NCBI GenBank assembly: GCA_028671895.1 | Contig: CM053810.1 | Location: forward strand, 65,101,501 to 65,165,500 | Source: Oenanthe sinensis | Taxonomy: Eukaryota > Streptophyta > Magnoliopsida > Apiales > Apiaceae | Direction of reading: 5' to 3' | Length of the DNA: 64,000 bases | Shown: positions 50,101 to 59,994 of the stretch, piece by piece | Layout of the letters: each line of letters opens with the position of its first letter | Numbering within the stretch: position 1 is the first letter of the stretch | Made by a program: the position numbers and the translations under genes | Notes under the pieces: generated by a model | Told to the model about the DNA's origin: nothing | Seen by the model: only the letters and a program-made list of their open reading frames with translations | The model's database searches: none

Positions 50101-51379
50101 AGAAGATGAGTTTATAACAGATAAGACCTATTAGAAGCTGTATGCACCTGATATCCATGCGAAAGATGGCCACCATGAGGAAGATCAAGTGCCATTATTC
50201 TTTCATGAGGTTTTAATAACGCTGTATACACTTGGAAATTAGCGGGAGACCCTGAAAGAGGCTGTACGTTCACTGCATCATAGATGATAATAAAGGAGGT
50301 TTGACAACATTAGCAACATGTGAAAAGTATCAACTTTAGTTGCCTGTTTAGAAAATTGTTTAATATATACGAGTATATGGCTATCGTAGATCAACAAGGT
50401 TCTATACCTCCCCATTTTGCTGGATCCAACCTAAATGCTTCCAGAGCACGCTTCTGACACAATGTTTCTGCCATGTCAATATATCTGGGAAACAAATCAT
50501 CAAAGGATTTTAGAAAAAAGACATATCCTTGGCCCCTTGGGTCATTGAAAAGGCAGTTACTTTATTATGGTATGTCAATGAAATAATATTCTTAAGAAAA
50601 CATAAAGATGGTATATAATCTGCATACTCATTTCCTCCGTAGTATCTAGCACCCGGATATCCTTCACTGTATTTGTTAGTCATAACAGATCCAACTGCTT
50701 GCATCACTGACAAAGAAGTGAAATTCTCGGATGGTATGAGTTCCAGCCCCTTAAACACAATATTCAAGTTTCAGTAAGATTTAGCATAACTTTAAGTATT
50801 GCAGCATTCATATAACCTTTCTTCTTGACAAAACGAAAAAACATGAATGACCACCACTTTGATTTTAACTTTGTTATCTTTCTTTAGCATTTAACTTGCA
50901 CAGACATAGAGCAAGTACCTTCCACTGTCTTGCTTTCTCAAGTTCAATAATGTCAGCAATCTCGGGATCAACGACCTCGAGTGGAGCATTCAACTGTTTT
51001 GGCCACTGTAATTCAAAAATTGTAGACTTAACTTAACAATTGTTGGGGAAAAAGAAAACAACATACAGTTGGATGTGAAAATCATAGGAGCATGAAAGAA
51101 CAATATATATAAATGTTACCGTAACACCAGGGTGTTCTTTGTCATACACAGCTTCACTAGGCAAAGATGACTAAACATATACACACACAAGAAAAACAAA
51201 GTGATTCAAGTCAAATTAAGCACACAAAAAAGTAAAAAATAAAATAAAATGAAAGTGAATTTAAAAAGAATAAAATGAAGCAGTACCATGGAATAAAGAG
51301 AGCCTCCATTGACGAGGCGTCGAGCAGGTTTGTCGACAAGGGAAGAAGAAAGCTTACGAAGAGCCAGTGCCATTGCCAT
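47115..51379 (-). CDS. SHM1: Mitochondrial serine hydroxymethyltransferase, 15 exons, 519 aa
   Basis: Exons: 51379-51287, 51170-51120, 51005-50919, 50749-50628, 50484-50408, 50272-50148, 49980-49888, 49357-49265, 49150-48953, 48812-48708, 48325-48260, 48104-48027, 47765-47654, 47573-47463 and 47263-47115. All have GT-AG borders and the phases add to one frame. The start MAMALALRKLSSSLVDKPAR is a mitochondrial presequence. Family blocks include WPKQLNAPLEVVDPEI, LIPSENFTSLSVMQAVGS, SEGYPGARYYGGNEY, LLADMAHISGLVAAG, DVVTTTTHKSLRGPRG with the PLP Lys at about 288, VFPGLQGGPHNH, and the end GFEKETMKYKN, which is the Arabidopsis SHM1 ending. With glycine decarboxylase it converts glycine to serine via methylene-THF in photorespiration. 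No lesion is seen. The gene is intact and compact, with no recognisable TE in its introns. Confidence 0.97.
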
Positions 51380-52009
51380 GTTTAGTTTTGTGTGTGGGTG
51401 TGTGAGGAGTGAGTGTGAAACTCACAAACAGGCTATATTTTGGGGTATATATTATCAAGTGGATAATGGTGATAATATAATTTGTAAAATTACAGGGAGG
51501 GGGTGAGGGATTAGATTTCGGTGGTGGGAGAAAATTGGGATAATATTTCTGGTGACTGTGCATTTCAAAGATATATATTCCAATACGATGACGATGATGA
51601 TGAAATTTTTAGATTTCGAGTATTTGTACGAATGCAGAGAAACAAGGAGGGCTGTATAAACATAATTACTCACTCGCTCTCTAATTTGTTTTTTTTCTGA
51701 AAGATAATTAGTTGTTTTTCATTATGCAGTTAAATTGATTAAATTTTTATTATAATTTAAAAATAATATATGACTATAGAATTAAAATTTTGTATTATTA
51801 AAAACTTATATAAATTACTCTAAAAGTATATTTTTTAATTTATAAAAATTATAATAATATAATTTTCAATCAATTCAATTCATCCGATCCAAATTTAAAA
51901 TTTATATTAAAACTTTTCAGATCCAGATTAAATCAAGTTTATATTAAAATTTATAAATTTTAACAAACTCGATCAGATTTTCTTGTTAAACTTATTTCTT
52001 TGTCGCATC
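51380..52009. other. SHMT promoter and AT-rich spacer
   Basis: About 100 bp upstream of the SHMT ATG, at 51450-51475, the + strand reads aagtggataatggtgataat, two GATAA (I-box-like) words of the kind found in light-regulated plant promoters. This is suggestive only. The remainder to 52002 is AT-rich without a gene. Confidence 0.35.
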
Positions 52010-52301
52010 GAGCATTCGATCGGTTCGGTCCAAAATCTAACCGAACCGAATAGACCGAAAACCAAAGTTTCAATATTTTTGAAACCGCACCGGACCGGAC
52101 CGAACCAAACCGAAATAATTTGGTTCGGTTCGGTCCGGACCAACCGTACCAAAATATTCATATAAATTATATAAAAATAGATAATATATTATAATAATAT
52201 GTCTAATTAATATACTTAATTAAAAAAATATATAAATTAATATGATAGTATATTAATATGTCTAATTTGGTAAATTAATAAATATAATATATATATATAT
52301 T

Positions 52302-52339
<38 letters not shown>

Positions 52340-52485
52340 AATTAATATATATATATATATAATTATATGTCTAGCTTGGTCTATTCGATTCGGACCGAAA
52401 TACTTTAAAAGAAACTGGACCGAATCGAAATTATACTATTCGATTCGGTTTTTTGGTTCCGATTCGGTTTTGCTCAACCCTACTA
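52010..52485. mobile_element. hAT-like non-autonomous element (GGTTCGGT-rich)
   Basis: The left end is GAGCATTCGATCGGTTCGG and the right end, reversed, is TAGTAGGGTTGAGCAAAACC, both leading into ccgaaccgaa / ttcggttcgg words in opposite orientation. A direct repeat tcgcatc at 52003-52009 and 52486-52492 fits a 7- to 8-bp target-site duplication. The middle has (AT)n tracts at about 52285-52365. No ORF. Confidence 0.5.
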
Positions 52486-52492
52486 TCGCATC

Positions 52493-53131
52493 TCACACAT
52501 TCTAACAAATTTTATCGTACATCAATATTTCTTATATATTACAATATAAAATTTTATTCATGTATTTTAAATTTTATTTAAATTTATCATTTTATTATTA
52601 TATTATTTTAGAATAATTAATATTTTTAACTATTATCTAAATTTTATATAATAACATTTTTTGATTTTTAATGTTAAAATCTAGATTTATGAGGATAATA
52701 TAAATAAAAAGTAAAAAATTATATTTTATCATCTATTATAGAAATTTGTCTTTTATATCAATTATTATTTTCTCTCTAAACTATGAGATAAAACAAAACA
52801 AAATTTAAAATATAAATAAATATATGCAAGTTTTTCAAAAAAAAACAATTATAAAAACATAGTTTATCTCAAAAATTTTAATATATATAATAAAACCTGA
52901 GGATGACCTCAAGTAACTCCCCTCAGGTAATAACCTCCTCCCATACAAATTTAATGACATTTTTGTAAATACAAAAAATTTATTCTTAATTTACAAATCT
53001 ACCCTTATATATTTATATATGAAATTTTTATAACCTTAGGTAGTACTCCAAGGTCATCCTCACATACATGATTCTCATAATAAAATCATAGTTTCTAAAT
53101 GCTGCAATATAGATTTACTTTGTGCATACTG
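52493..53131. other. AT-rich spacer; nothing recognised
   Basis: Long A/T tracts. A segment at about 52900-53060 (gaggatgacctcaagtaactcc ... gtagtactccaaggtcatcctc) has weak inverted symmetry and could be a MITE. It has no gene. Confidence 0.4.
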
Positions 53132-54285
53132 CTAGGCTTGTCAATGGGGCGGATATCCGACCCGATCCGATACATATATATGCGTATGTATGTGTGTGTG
53201 TGTATATATATATATATATACACACACACATACATACGTATATATATGTATCGGATCGGGTTCTTATCAGTTCAGAATATATGAAATCCATATCCGTTTC
53301 TTAATTTAGGAATCTTCTAGGGATCTAGAGAAAACATTTTAGATAGGAAACTTAGAGATCATCATCTACATCGTTCATTATAATAATAACATATATAATT
53401 AACAAAATAAATGTCAAACAGCTGAAAATGAAATAAATGTCAAACAAGTGAAAATGAAACTAATATTCTAATTTAATAGTCTAATTTAATATGAACCATC
53501 AGATCAATTAGAAATTAACGGTTGATAAAAGTACTTTAGTTTTCTCCAAAATATTGGTTTTTTTTAGCATTCCCCTATATATATATATATATAGTGGGTT
53601 TTGTTATGTAGAGAACCTTAAATGGAGTACTAATTGGAAAACATATATGTCTTGCATTATATTATGCAATATATTATAAGCAAAAAATAATGCAGGATAT
53701 ATATGTTCTCCGATTATTACCTCATTTAAGATTCTCCATAGAACTTTTGTCTATATATATACATATATATATTATAAATATACATAATATAATTTTTATA
53801 TATTATGAATTTGAATTTTAAAATACATATATATTTTTTTAATTTTTATTTCACAATAATATTATATAATAATATTCGTTTACACTTTACAATTTTCTTC
53901 CAGTATTAATTTCACACTAATACTTAGTAAGTGATATTCATTTATGTTCGATACTAAATTTTTTCCTTTTAATTTCACGCTAAAACTTAATAAGTGACAT
54001 TCATTTATTTTTTATACTGATATTATTTTAGTAATGAGTGCATATTGTTTTTCATGAGTATTTAAGAATGATTTTATATTATAACAATTACAAATTTTTA
54101 TTTAAAAAATAAGATTAAATGGGACTGATAGTCCGATCCGATAATCTGAAATTCTAATGAATTGGATATGGATTGACTTATAAAAAATCCGATTTCCGAT
54201 CCGATCCGACCCGATATAAATAAATGGATTTGGATATGAATTTTGATAAATCCGATCCAAAATTGACCCATTGACAACCCTTCCC
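53132..54285. mobile_element. hAT-like non-autonomous element, about 1.15 kb
   Basis: The left end TAGGCTTGTCAATGGGGCGG and the right end, reversed, AGGGTTGTCAATGGGTCAAT are imperfect inverted repeats. They are followed inward by ccgacccgatccgat at the left and, reversed, cgggtcggatcgg at the right. A long palindrome lies at 53160-53266. Interior DNA is AT-rich with no transposase. A target-site duplication could not be assigned. Confidence 0.45.
53160..53266. repeat. Near-perfect palindrome of about 105 bp
   Basis: The left arm reads acccgatccgatacatatat, then (gtat/gt)n and (at)n. The right arm is its reverse complement, ending tatgtatcggatcgggtt. Arms of about 50 nt meet at an AT-run centre near 53212 with one or two mismatches. 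It can form a cruciform or hairpin. Confidence 0.85.
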
Positions 54286-55156
54286 TTAGAGCCGTAAATG
54301 GCGATTCATCGCGTACTGATCCATCGCAGTATTGCACCATGTCTGAAAAAGATCTGAAACTAGACAGTGGGCTTTCAATTACATGCACATGGTGTTGTTG
54401 ATCGCTCAATGGTCTCTTGAGTCTTGTCGTATAAACATGCAAACATTCTCCTGAATGTGTAATTAAGTTCAATTCTTTGGACTTTGGTATGCAAGATTTC
54501 TAACCATATTAATGCTAACACTGGAGTACGAATACTACTAGTGTTATAGACTTATATACTATTCATAAACGTTATTGACAAACGATTATTTAGTATTTCC
54601 AGCTACTTTGAATTATTCTTTTATTAATTCATATTTCTGCCTCTGTTGTCACCTGTACATTTGGAAGTTAGAGCTGGCTTGATTGAATTTGAACTAGTTT
54701 ATGTATGTCCTATTTAAATTCTCTTTGTTTAAGGTTTACATGTCTGTTTCTGAAATTGTATCATTATTTATACTCATCAGACTAGGTTCAAGCAAATATA
54801 TCTAATAGAACATATGTTTCCTTGCAATTTCAGTACTGCATTGTTACACCTTTGCGCCAGCCATCGTTGTTGAAGCTTGGTCATTCACTAAAATTTCCAT
54901 TATATTTACTGTCAAGGTTACATAAGCATATCTTAGTAAAAGCAAATTAAGCTTTTGTTGCCAATATTATAGCTAGTTGCAGGACACTTGACTTTTTATC
55001 TGTAGGAATCTTCCTCTTAGCTACGTCAAGCGGATATATACAGTATATTATATCAACATGATCATCGAAACTTAATCTATAATACTGTACTAGTTTTATG
55101 TGATACGTGAAATCATCTCTTCCATAATTACTTATGATACTCTCTGTTTTGTAATC
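54286..55156. other. Upstream region of the lectin receptor kinase
   Basis: No gene of known family. It should contain the promoter of the + strand kinase. An in-frame ATG at 55100 lies upstream of the chosen start. Confidence 0.45.
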
Positions 55157-57038
55157 ATGGGAATAACTCTCAGTCTCTTCATTCTATTTTGCCTTCTAGG
55201 TGTTAATAGTCCAGTTCATTTCCAAAATTCTACTTTTAGTTCTGACGATGCCGACATACTCTATCAAGGGGATGCAGTACCTTCTGTTGGATCAGCTGAA
55301 TTGATCAACAAGTATGCGTACTTGTGTCGTGTTGGTCAAGCCATGTATGCAGAGAGTGCAGATATGGGACTCCGACTCTGGAAAGCTTTCAGATTTCACT
55401 TCACATTTCACCTTTACCATTGACACCCAATCTCAGCTCAATTATGGTCACGGCCTTGCATTCTTTCTTGCTCCTGTTGGGTTTCAGATCCCTCCCAACT
55501 CAGCAGGTGGATTCCTAGGGCTTTTTAACACGAGTAACAGCGACTCGTCTAGAAATCAGATTGTTGCCGTTGAGTTTGACTCTTACTCAAATCCTGAGTG
55601 GGATCCTCCATATGAGCACGTGGGAATCAACAATAACTCAATTACTTCATCCGTAACCACCTCATGGAACGCTTCATTACATAGTGGAGATACTGCTGAT
55701 GTGTGGGTTCTGTATAATGCTACTACCAAAACGTTGTCTGTCTCTTGGTCCTACAAAGAAAACCCCAATTTTCTGAAAAATTCCACTCTCCCTTACCAAG
55801 TTGACCTAAGGGAGGTTCTACCTGAGGTCGCTAGTACTGGATTTTCATCCACTACAGGTCAGTATGGGGAACGAGCATTCCTAAACTCGTGGGAGTTCAG
55901 TTCAACTTTATCTTTAAAAAAATCAAGTGGAGACACAAAGGTCAAAGTTATAGTTTCTAAAACAGTTTTCATTGTTGTGCTACTATCTTTGATTATATTG
56001 CTGGTTGTAGTTTGGTTCAGGCGAAAAAGATGGGTTGCAAGAAAAGCAGCAGAAGCAGCCCACAATCTGATATCAATCAATGATGACATTGAAAGAGCAG
56101 GACCCAGAAGATTTTCCTACCAAACTCTCGCTGTTGCTACTAATAACTTCTTGGATGAGCGTAAGTTGGGTGAGGGAGGCTTTGGCTGCGTTTACAAGGG
56201 ATATCTCACTGACCTAAATATACCAATTGCTGTGAAGAAAATATCAAGTGGCTCTAGACAAGGTAAGAAAGAGTATTTAACCGAGGTCAAGGTTATTAGC
56301 AGGTTGAGACATCGAAATTTGGTTAAGCTCATAGGTTGGTGCCATGATCAGGGTCAATTCCTACTTGCCTATGAGTTCATGCCAAATGGGAGTCTTGATT
56401 CTCACCTATTTGGACAGAAGAGTCCTCTTGTTTGGGTTATTAGATACAAAATAACACTTGGTTTTGCATCTGCCTTGCTCTATCTTCATGAGGAGTGTGA
56501 GCAATGTGTGATACATCGAGACATCAAGTCCAGCAATATAATGCTGGATTCAAATTTTAATCTTAAGCTTGGAGATTTTGGCCTAGCTAGACTTATGGAC
56601 CATGAGCTAGGTCTTCAGACAACTGGGTTGGCGGGAACTTTAGGTTACTTGGCACCCGAATATGTAAGCACTGGAAGAGCTAGTAAGGAATCAGACATCT
56701 ATAGCTTTGGTGTGGTCATTTTGGAAATTGTTACCGGAAAAAGGTCAACGTATACAGTGGATGATGGAGACTCTGTAATGGGATTGGTGGAGTGGATTCG
56801 GAATCTACATGGAAGTGCAGAGCTTCTTTCAGCTGTTGATGGGAGATTGAATACAGTCTTTGATGCAAGCCAAGTGGAGTGTTTGGTGATTGTAGGACTG
56901 TGGTGTGCTCACCCTGACTGGAATCTGAGGCCATCGATTAGGCAAGCAATGCAAGTACTTAACTTTGAGGTGGCGTTGCCAAGTCTTCCAGCAAAAATGC
57001 AAGCATTGATGTCGGACGTTAAACAAGTATACATATAG
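55157..57038 (+). CDS. L-type lectin-domain receptor kinase (LecRK IX-like), with one frameshift
   Basis: Single-exon gene, as usual for the family. ATG at 55157 gives a signal peptide (MGITLSLFILFCLLGVNSPV). The earlier in-frame ATG at 55100 would bury it. The legume-lectin domain follows: FQNSTFSSDDADILYQGDA in frame 1, then VQIWDSDSGKLSDFTSHF and VAVEFDSYSNPEWDPPYEHV in another frame. The break lies within gcagagagtgcag at about 55349-55361. Beyond it the reading frame is open to 57038: transmembrane helix at about 55940-56020, kinase with GEGGFGCVYKG (about 56167), AVKK, HRDIKSSN (about 56514), DFGLARLMDHELG (about 56574) and APEYVSTGRASKESDIYSFG. All kinase catalytic residues are present. 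Family members sense extracellular ligands at the plasma membrane in defence and development. The frameshift separates signal peptide from kinase, so it is a young pseudogene or a one-position assembly error. The C-terminal tail after the kinase is short. Confidence 0.9.
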
Positions 57039-58417
57039 CTGTGAGAGACCACTCCCTGCGCCAAGCTCTTTTAATGTCTCTATGGAGTTTGTTTTTATAT
57101 ATGTTCATGGATTTATATTACGCAGTGCCAACTACTAAATAAATGTGGTTGTGTGTATGTTCGTGGATTTATATTACGCAGTACCAACTACTAAATAAAT
57201 GTTGTTGTGTGTATGTATGATATGTGTGTATGCACGCTGAGTGCTGCATCGTTGCTACGGTGTTACCTGATTTTCTATGTTGTTGTTGAAAAAATCGAAG
57301 AGAAGTCCTTTCGTTTTAAGTCAGAAAGAGCCTTTTACTAATACCGTATATGAATACTGTATTGTAAGAGTCTTGCCAATCCAACTCTTGAACTGTTGGA
57401 AATGTTATCCTTCTCCGAAATCATTTTAAATTCTAATTCTCCATCTCATGTGCCATCCGATCGCAATTTATCTATATGATTATATAACTCAAACAGAGCT
57501 TGTAGAAGTACTTTCCAGATTCCAAGACAGGGTAAATCACTGAATCCTCTTATGGTGCAGGCGTGCAGCAGCTGCGATTCAAATTTTGTAGCCTTCTTGA
57601 TTTCCATGCGAGTTATACATGCTTTCTTATGCACTCTTTCAGCTCTATAGCCTCTGTTACATGTTGCAGCTTTTTGCAGATAAGATAGTTATATTTAAAT
57701 GCAATTTCTACAACATTTTCTGTATGATATCCACGTATCCAACAGGTCGATCTTAACTTTTTTTTAACACTTTTTTTTTTACACGCAAAATTACGATTTC
57801 ACAAGACATTTGTTCATATTTTTCATTTCATTCCGACCATCAAGTTCTCCCTCTAAAACATGGAACAAGTCCAAGTACATTGTTCCTTGATTGTGCATTA
57901 CTAAATATCTCTAACTATGTAAGTTTTCGTCATAGTTTAAACCAGCGGTGAAAGACAAGGAGCAAGCACGACAGTCTGAAAAGTCAAGAAAGCTTGCCAA
58001 GAAGGAAGGGGTGGTGCTGGCAAAAAGCCTAAGCCAGTTGGTGCTGTTGAGATGTAATCAATATACACACAGCAAAAATTAAAGCTTTAATTAGAAAAAA
58101 AGGTAAATTTCTAGTATTTGTAGTTCAAATTCGAAAAATGCCCATTACCTGACTATCAAATTTCAAATTTCTTACCAAATTCATACCCCAACTACCTCTT
58201 GTTTCATTATTAACTAATTCCCAACATAAAGCCACATTCTTGAATTGGTACTTGTTTTACTAATACCCTCATCAGCACTTAAAAGTTGATATTTTTACAG
58301 ACATTTGAACCAAAAACTACTCAAAATCCAATATCATCATCATTCACTACAAATGTCCACACACATACATTAAAAATTAAATCTTGACTTATACATACCG
58401 GAAGTTGGGATCATCGT
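57039..58417. other. 3' flank of the lectin kinase and spacer
   Basis: Contains a 56-bp tandem duplication at 57099-57210 in the probable 3' UTR. At 57950-58055 (+) is a Lys-rich coding-like stretch (KDKEQARQSEKSRKLAKKEG, then a frame change into AGKKPKPVGAVEM and a stop). It looks like the tail of some basic protein, but I cannot name it. Confidence 0.45.
57099..57210. repeat. 56-bp tandem duplication in the kinase 3' UTR
   Basis: ttcatggatttatattacgc and the following bases to gtgtgtatg occur twice with a shift of 56 bp; three to four mismatches by eye. Confidence 0.9.
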
Positions 58418-58895
58418 CCCGGAAGAATTCCCATGTTGCACAAACTGCTGATTCTGATTCCCGAACCCCGAATTAAGCTGCTGCTGCTGCTGCAACTGCT
58501 TTCCGCTGCTGCAACAGCCTCTGATTCTGATAATTCCGCAACTGTTTCAAATGAAACATCAACCGAGCCCCCAACGTATCCATATTCATATACTCATCTA
58601 AAGTTGAAGCAGCGTTAAACAAAGCCTTATCTAACAACCTAGTCAAAACAGTCATTCTTTTCGCAGACAGATCTCTCGAGTGTTGTTTCCCTTTAAACAT
58701 CAAATAATCATAAATCTCCTTTTGCACAAATCTCCTAACTTTATCCAAATTAGGGTGGTTTCGATGATCACCAGAGCCCTGTAAACCACCACCACCACCC
58801 TGTAAATTCTGGGCCTGCCCATTAAACGAAGAATCAGCCATTTGGGGCACTTGCCCCATCAAATTATCATTCGCTACGTTGGGTTGTAAATTCAT
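58418..58895 (-). pseudogene. Fragment of a HAC (p300/CBP-like acetyltransferase) gene, N-terminal exon only
   Basis: Read on the - strand from ATG at 58895 the protein begins MNLQPNVANDNLMGQVPQM and has NLDKVRRFVQKEIYDYLMFK, LTRLLDKALFNAASTLDEYM and LGARLMFHLKQLRNYQNQRL. This resembles the N-terminus of plant HAC1-type histone acetyltransferases (RRFMQEKIY..., EEGLFK.A..KE.YMN..TLESRLH.LIK). After a Gln-coding CAG run the frame shifts near 58495-58505 and hits a stop. In the next frame the sequence continues LNSGFGNQNQQFV and GNSSGTMIPTS to a donor-like GTATGT near 58418. None of the later exons (PHD, HAT, ZZ and TAZ domains) occur before the lectin kinase, so this is a truncated copy. A whole HAC protein is over 1,600 aa. 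Confidence 0.65.
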
Positions 58896-59994
58896 GATTC
58901 AAGGCTTTTTCTCACAAATTCAACAAATTGGGGTTGTTTTTAAGATTTCACAGGATGAATTGAGATTTTCAGACATATCAATGATGGGTTATGAAAAAAG
59001 CCCTAATTTATAGGGAGATTAAATGGTAATTGACGATCTGAAAATAAACCCTAAGAAAGAGAAATGTTAACAGAACAAACAAGAGCGAGAGATTGAAATT
59101 TTTTATATAATCAAAGGGACTAATCAAAGGGACTATAAAATCCTCCAAGGCTCCAAGTCAAATTGGGGTGTCTCAATGTCAATATTGTCCCTCAACTTTT
59201 GTGATTATTATTTGCATCAACATAGCACTATAGCAGTATCTAGATTTATGTACACCCTCCGTCTCATATTTCTTATCTCACTTTGACTTTTTAAAATTAA
59301 ATTAATCAATTTTAATCAACGAATTAAACATATTATATAATAATATATATTTTTAAAAAATATTATAATAAAATTTAACTATTTTATTTTATGAATCAAT
59401 TTGTAAAGTCGTAAAATTATAAATAAATATTTTTATATTGTTAGTCAAAGTTAAAAAAAATGAGTTTAAAAATTTAAAATGAGACAAGAATTATGGAACG
59501 GAGGGAGTAATAAAATTGAACCGCAAATTTTCAAACCGAACCGAAATATTTGGTTCGGTTTTAGTTCTAGTTTTTAAAAACGGCACTTAATTGGTTTTGG
59601 TGCAATTTTCGCTCGAAACCGCACAACGCTCACTCCTATTATGTATCATATTATTTCGTCATAACATGATAAGTATTATTTTTTTCAAAACAGAAACAAA
59701 AAATAGTACTTGTCATTCAGTCAAAGGGGCATTTAAAAAAAACAATACATATGTACTAAGTTTATTCTTTTTGATGTTATAAATTGATGGAACATTTAGT
59801 TTATGAGAAAACTTCTTCTAAGGATGAACTCAGAAATTGTCTCAGGTTAAGTTTAATTCTAGTACAAAAATAAAATGGCAATTTTGTAAATATTATCTCG
59901 CCCCTTCTATTCACATAAATACTATTTTGTTATTATTCTATTTTGTTTTAAACTCATGTATTCTCCCGAACTCACAATCAGGAGCAACATGGTC
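58896..59994. other. Spacer with a Stowaway MITE
   Basis: Right of the HAC fragment lies its 5' flank, then the MITE at 59251-59509. At about 59515-59630 there are ccgaaccgaa / ttcggttttag words like those of the 52010-52485 element, probably another fragment of that family. No gene. Confidence 0.5.
59251..59509. mobile_element. Stowaway (Tc1/mariner-type) MITE
   Basis: The left end TACACCCTCCGTCTCATATT and the right end, reversed, TACTCCCTCCGTTCCATAAT form the familiar CTCCCTCCGT terminal inverted repeat with TA at each end. Inside, cactttgac and gtcaaagt are inverted as well. It is 259 bp, AT-rich and non-coding. Confidence 0.85.

Noticed and set aside
52010..52165. Overlapping ORFs on both strands rich in Arg, Pro and Thr
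   Set aside because: They come from the ggttcggtccgg word repeats of the hAT-like element, not from a protein gene.
53122..53304. ORFs with Tyr-Ile repeats
   Set aside because: They translate the (at/gt)n palindrome.
57446..57634. 62-codon ORF on the - strand
   Set aside because: No recognisable family, no splice context, and it lies in the spacer after the lectin kinase.
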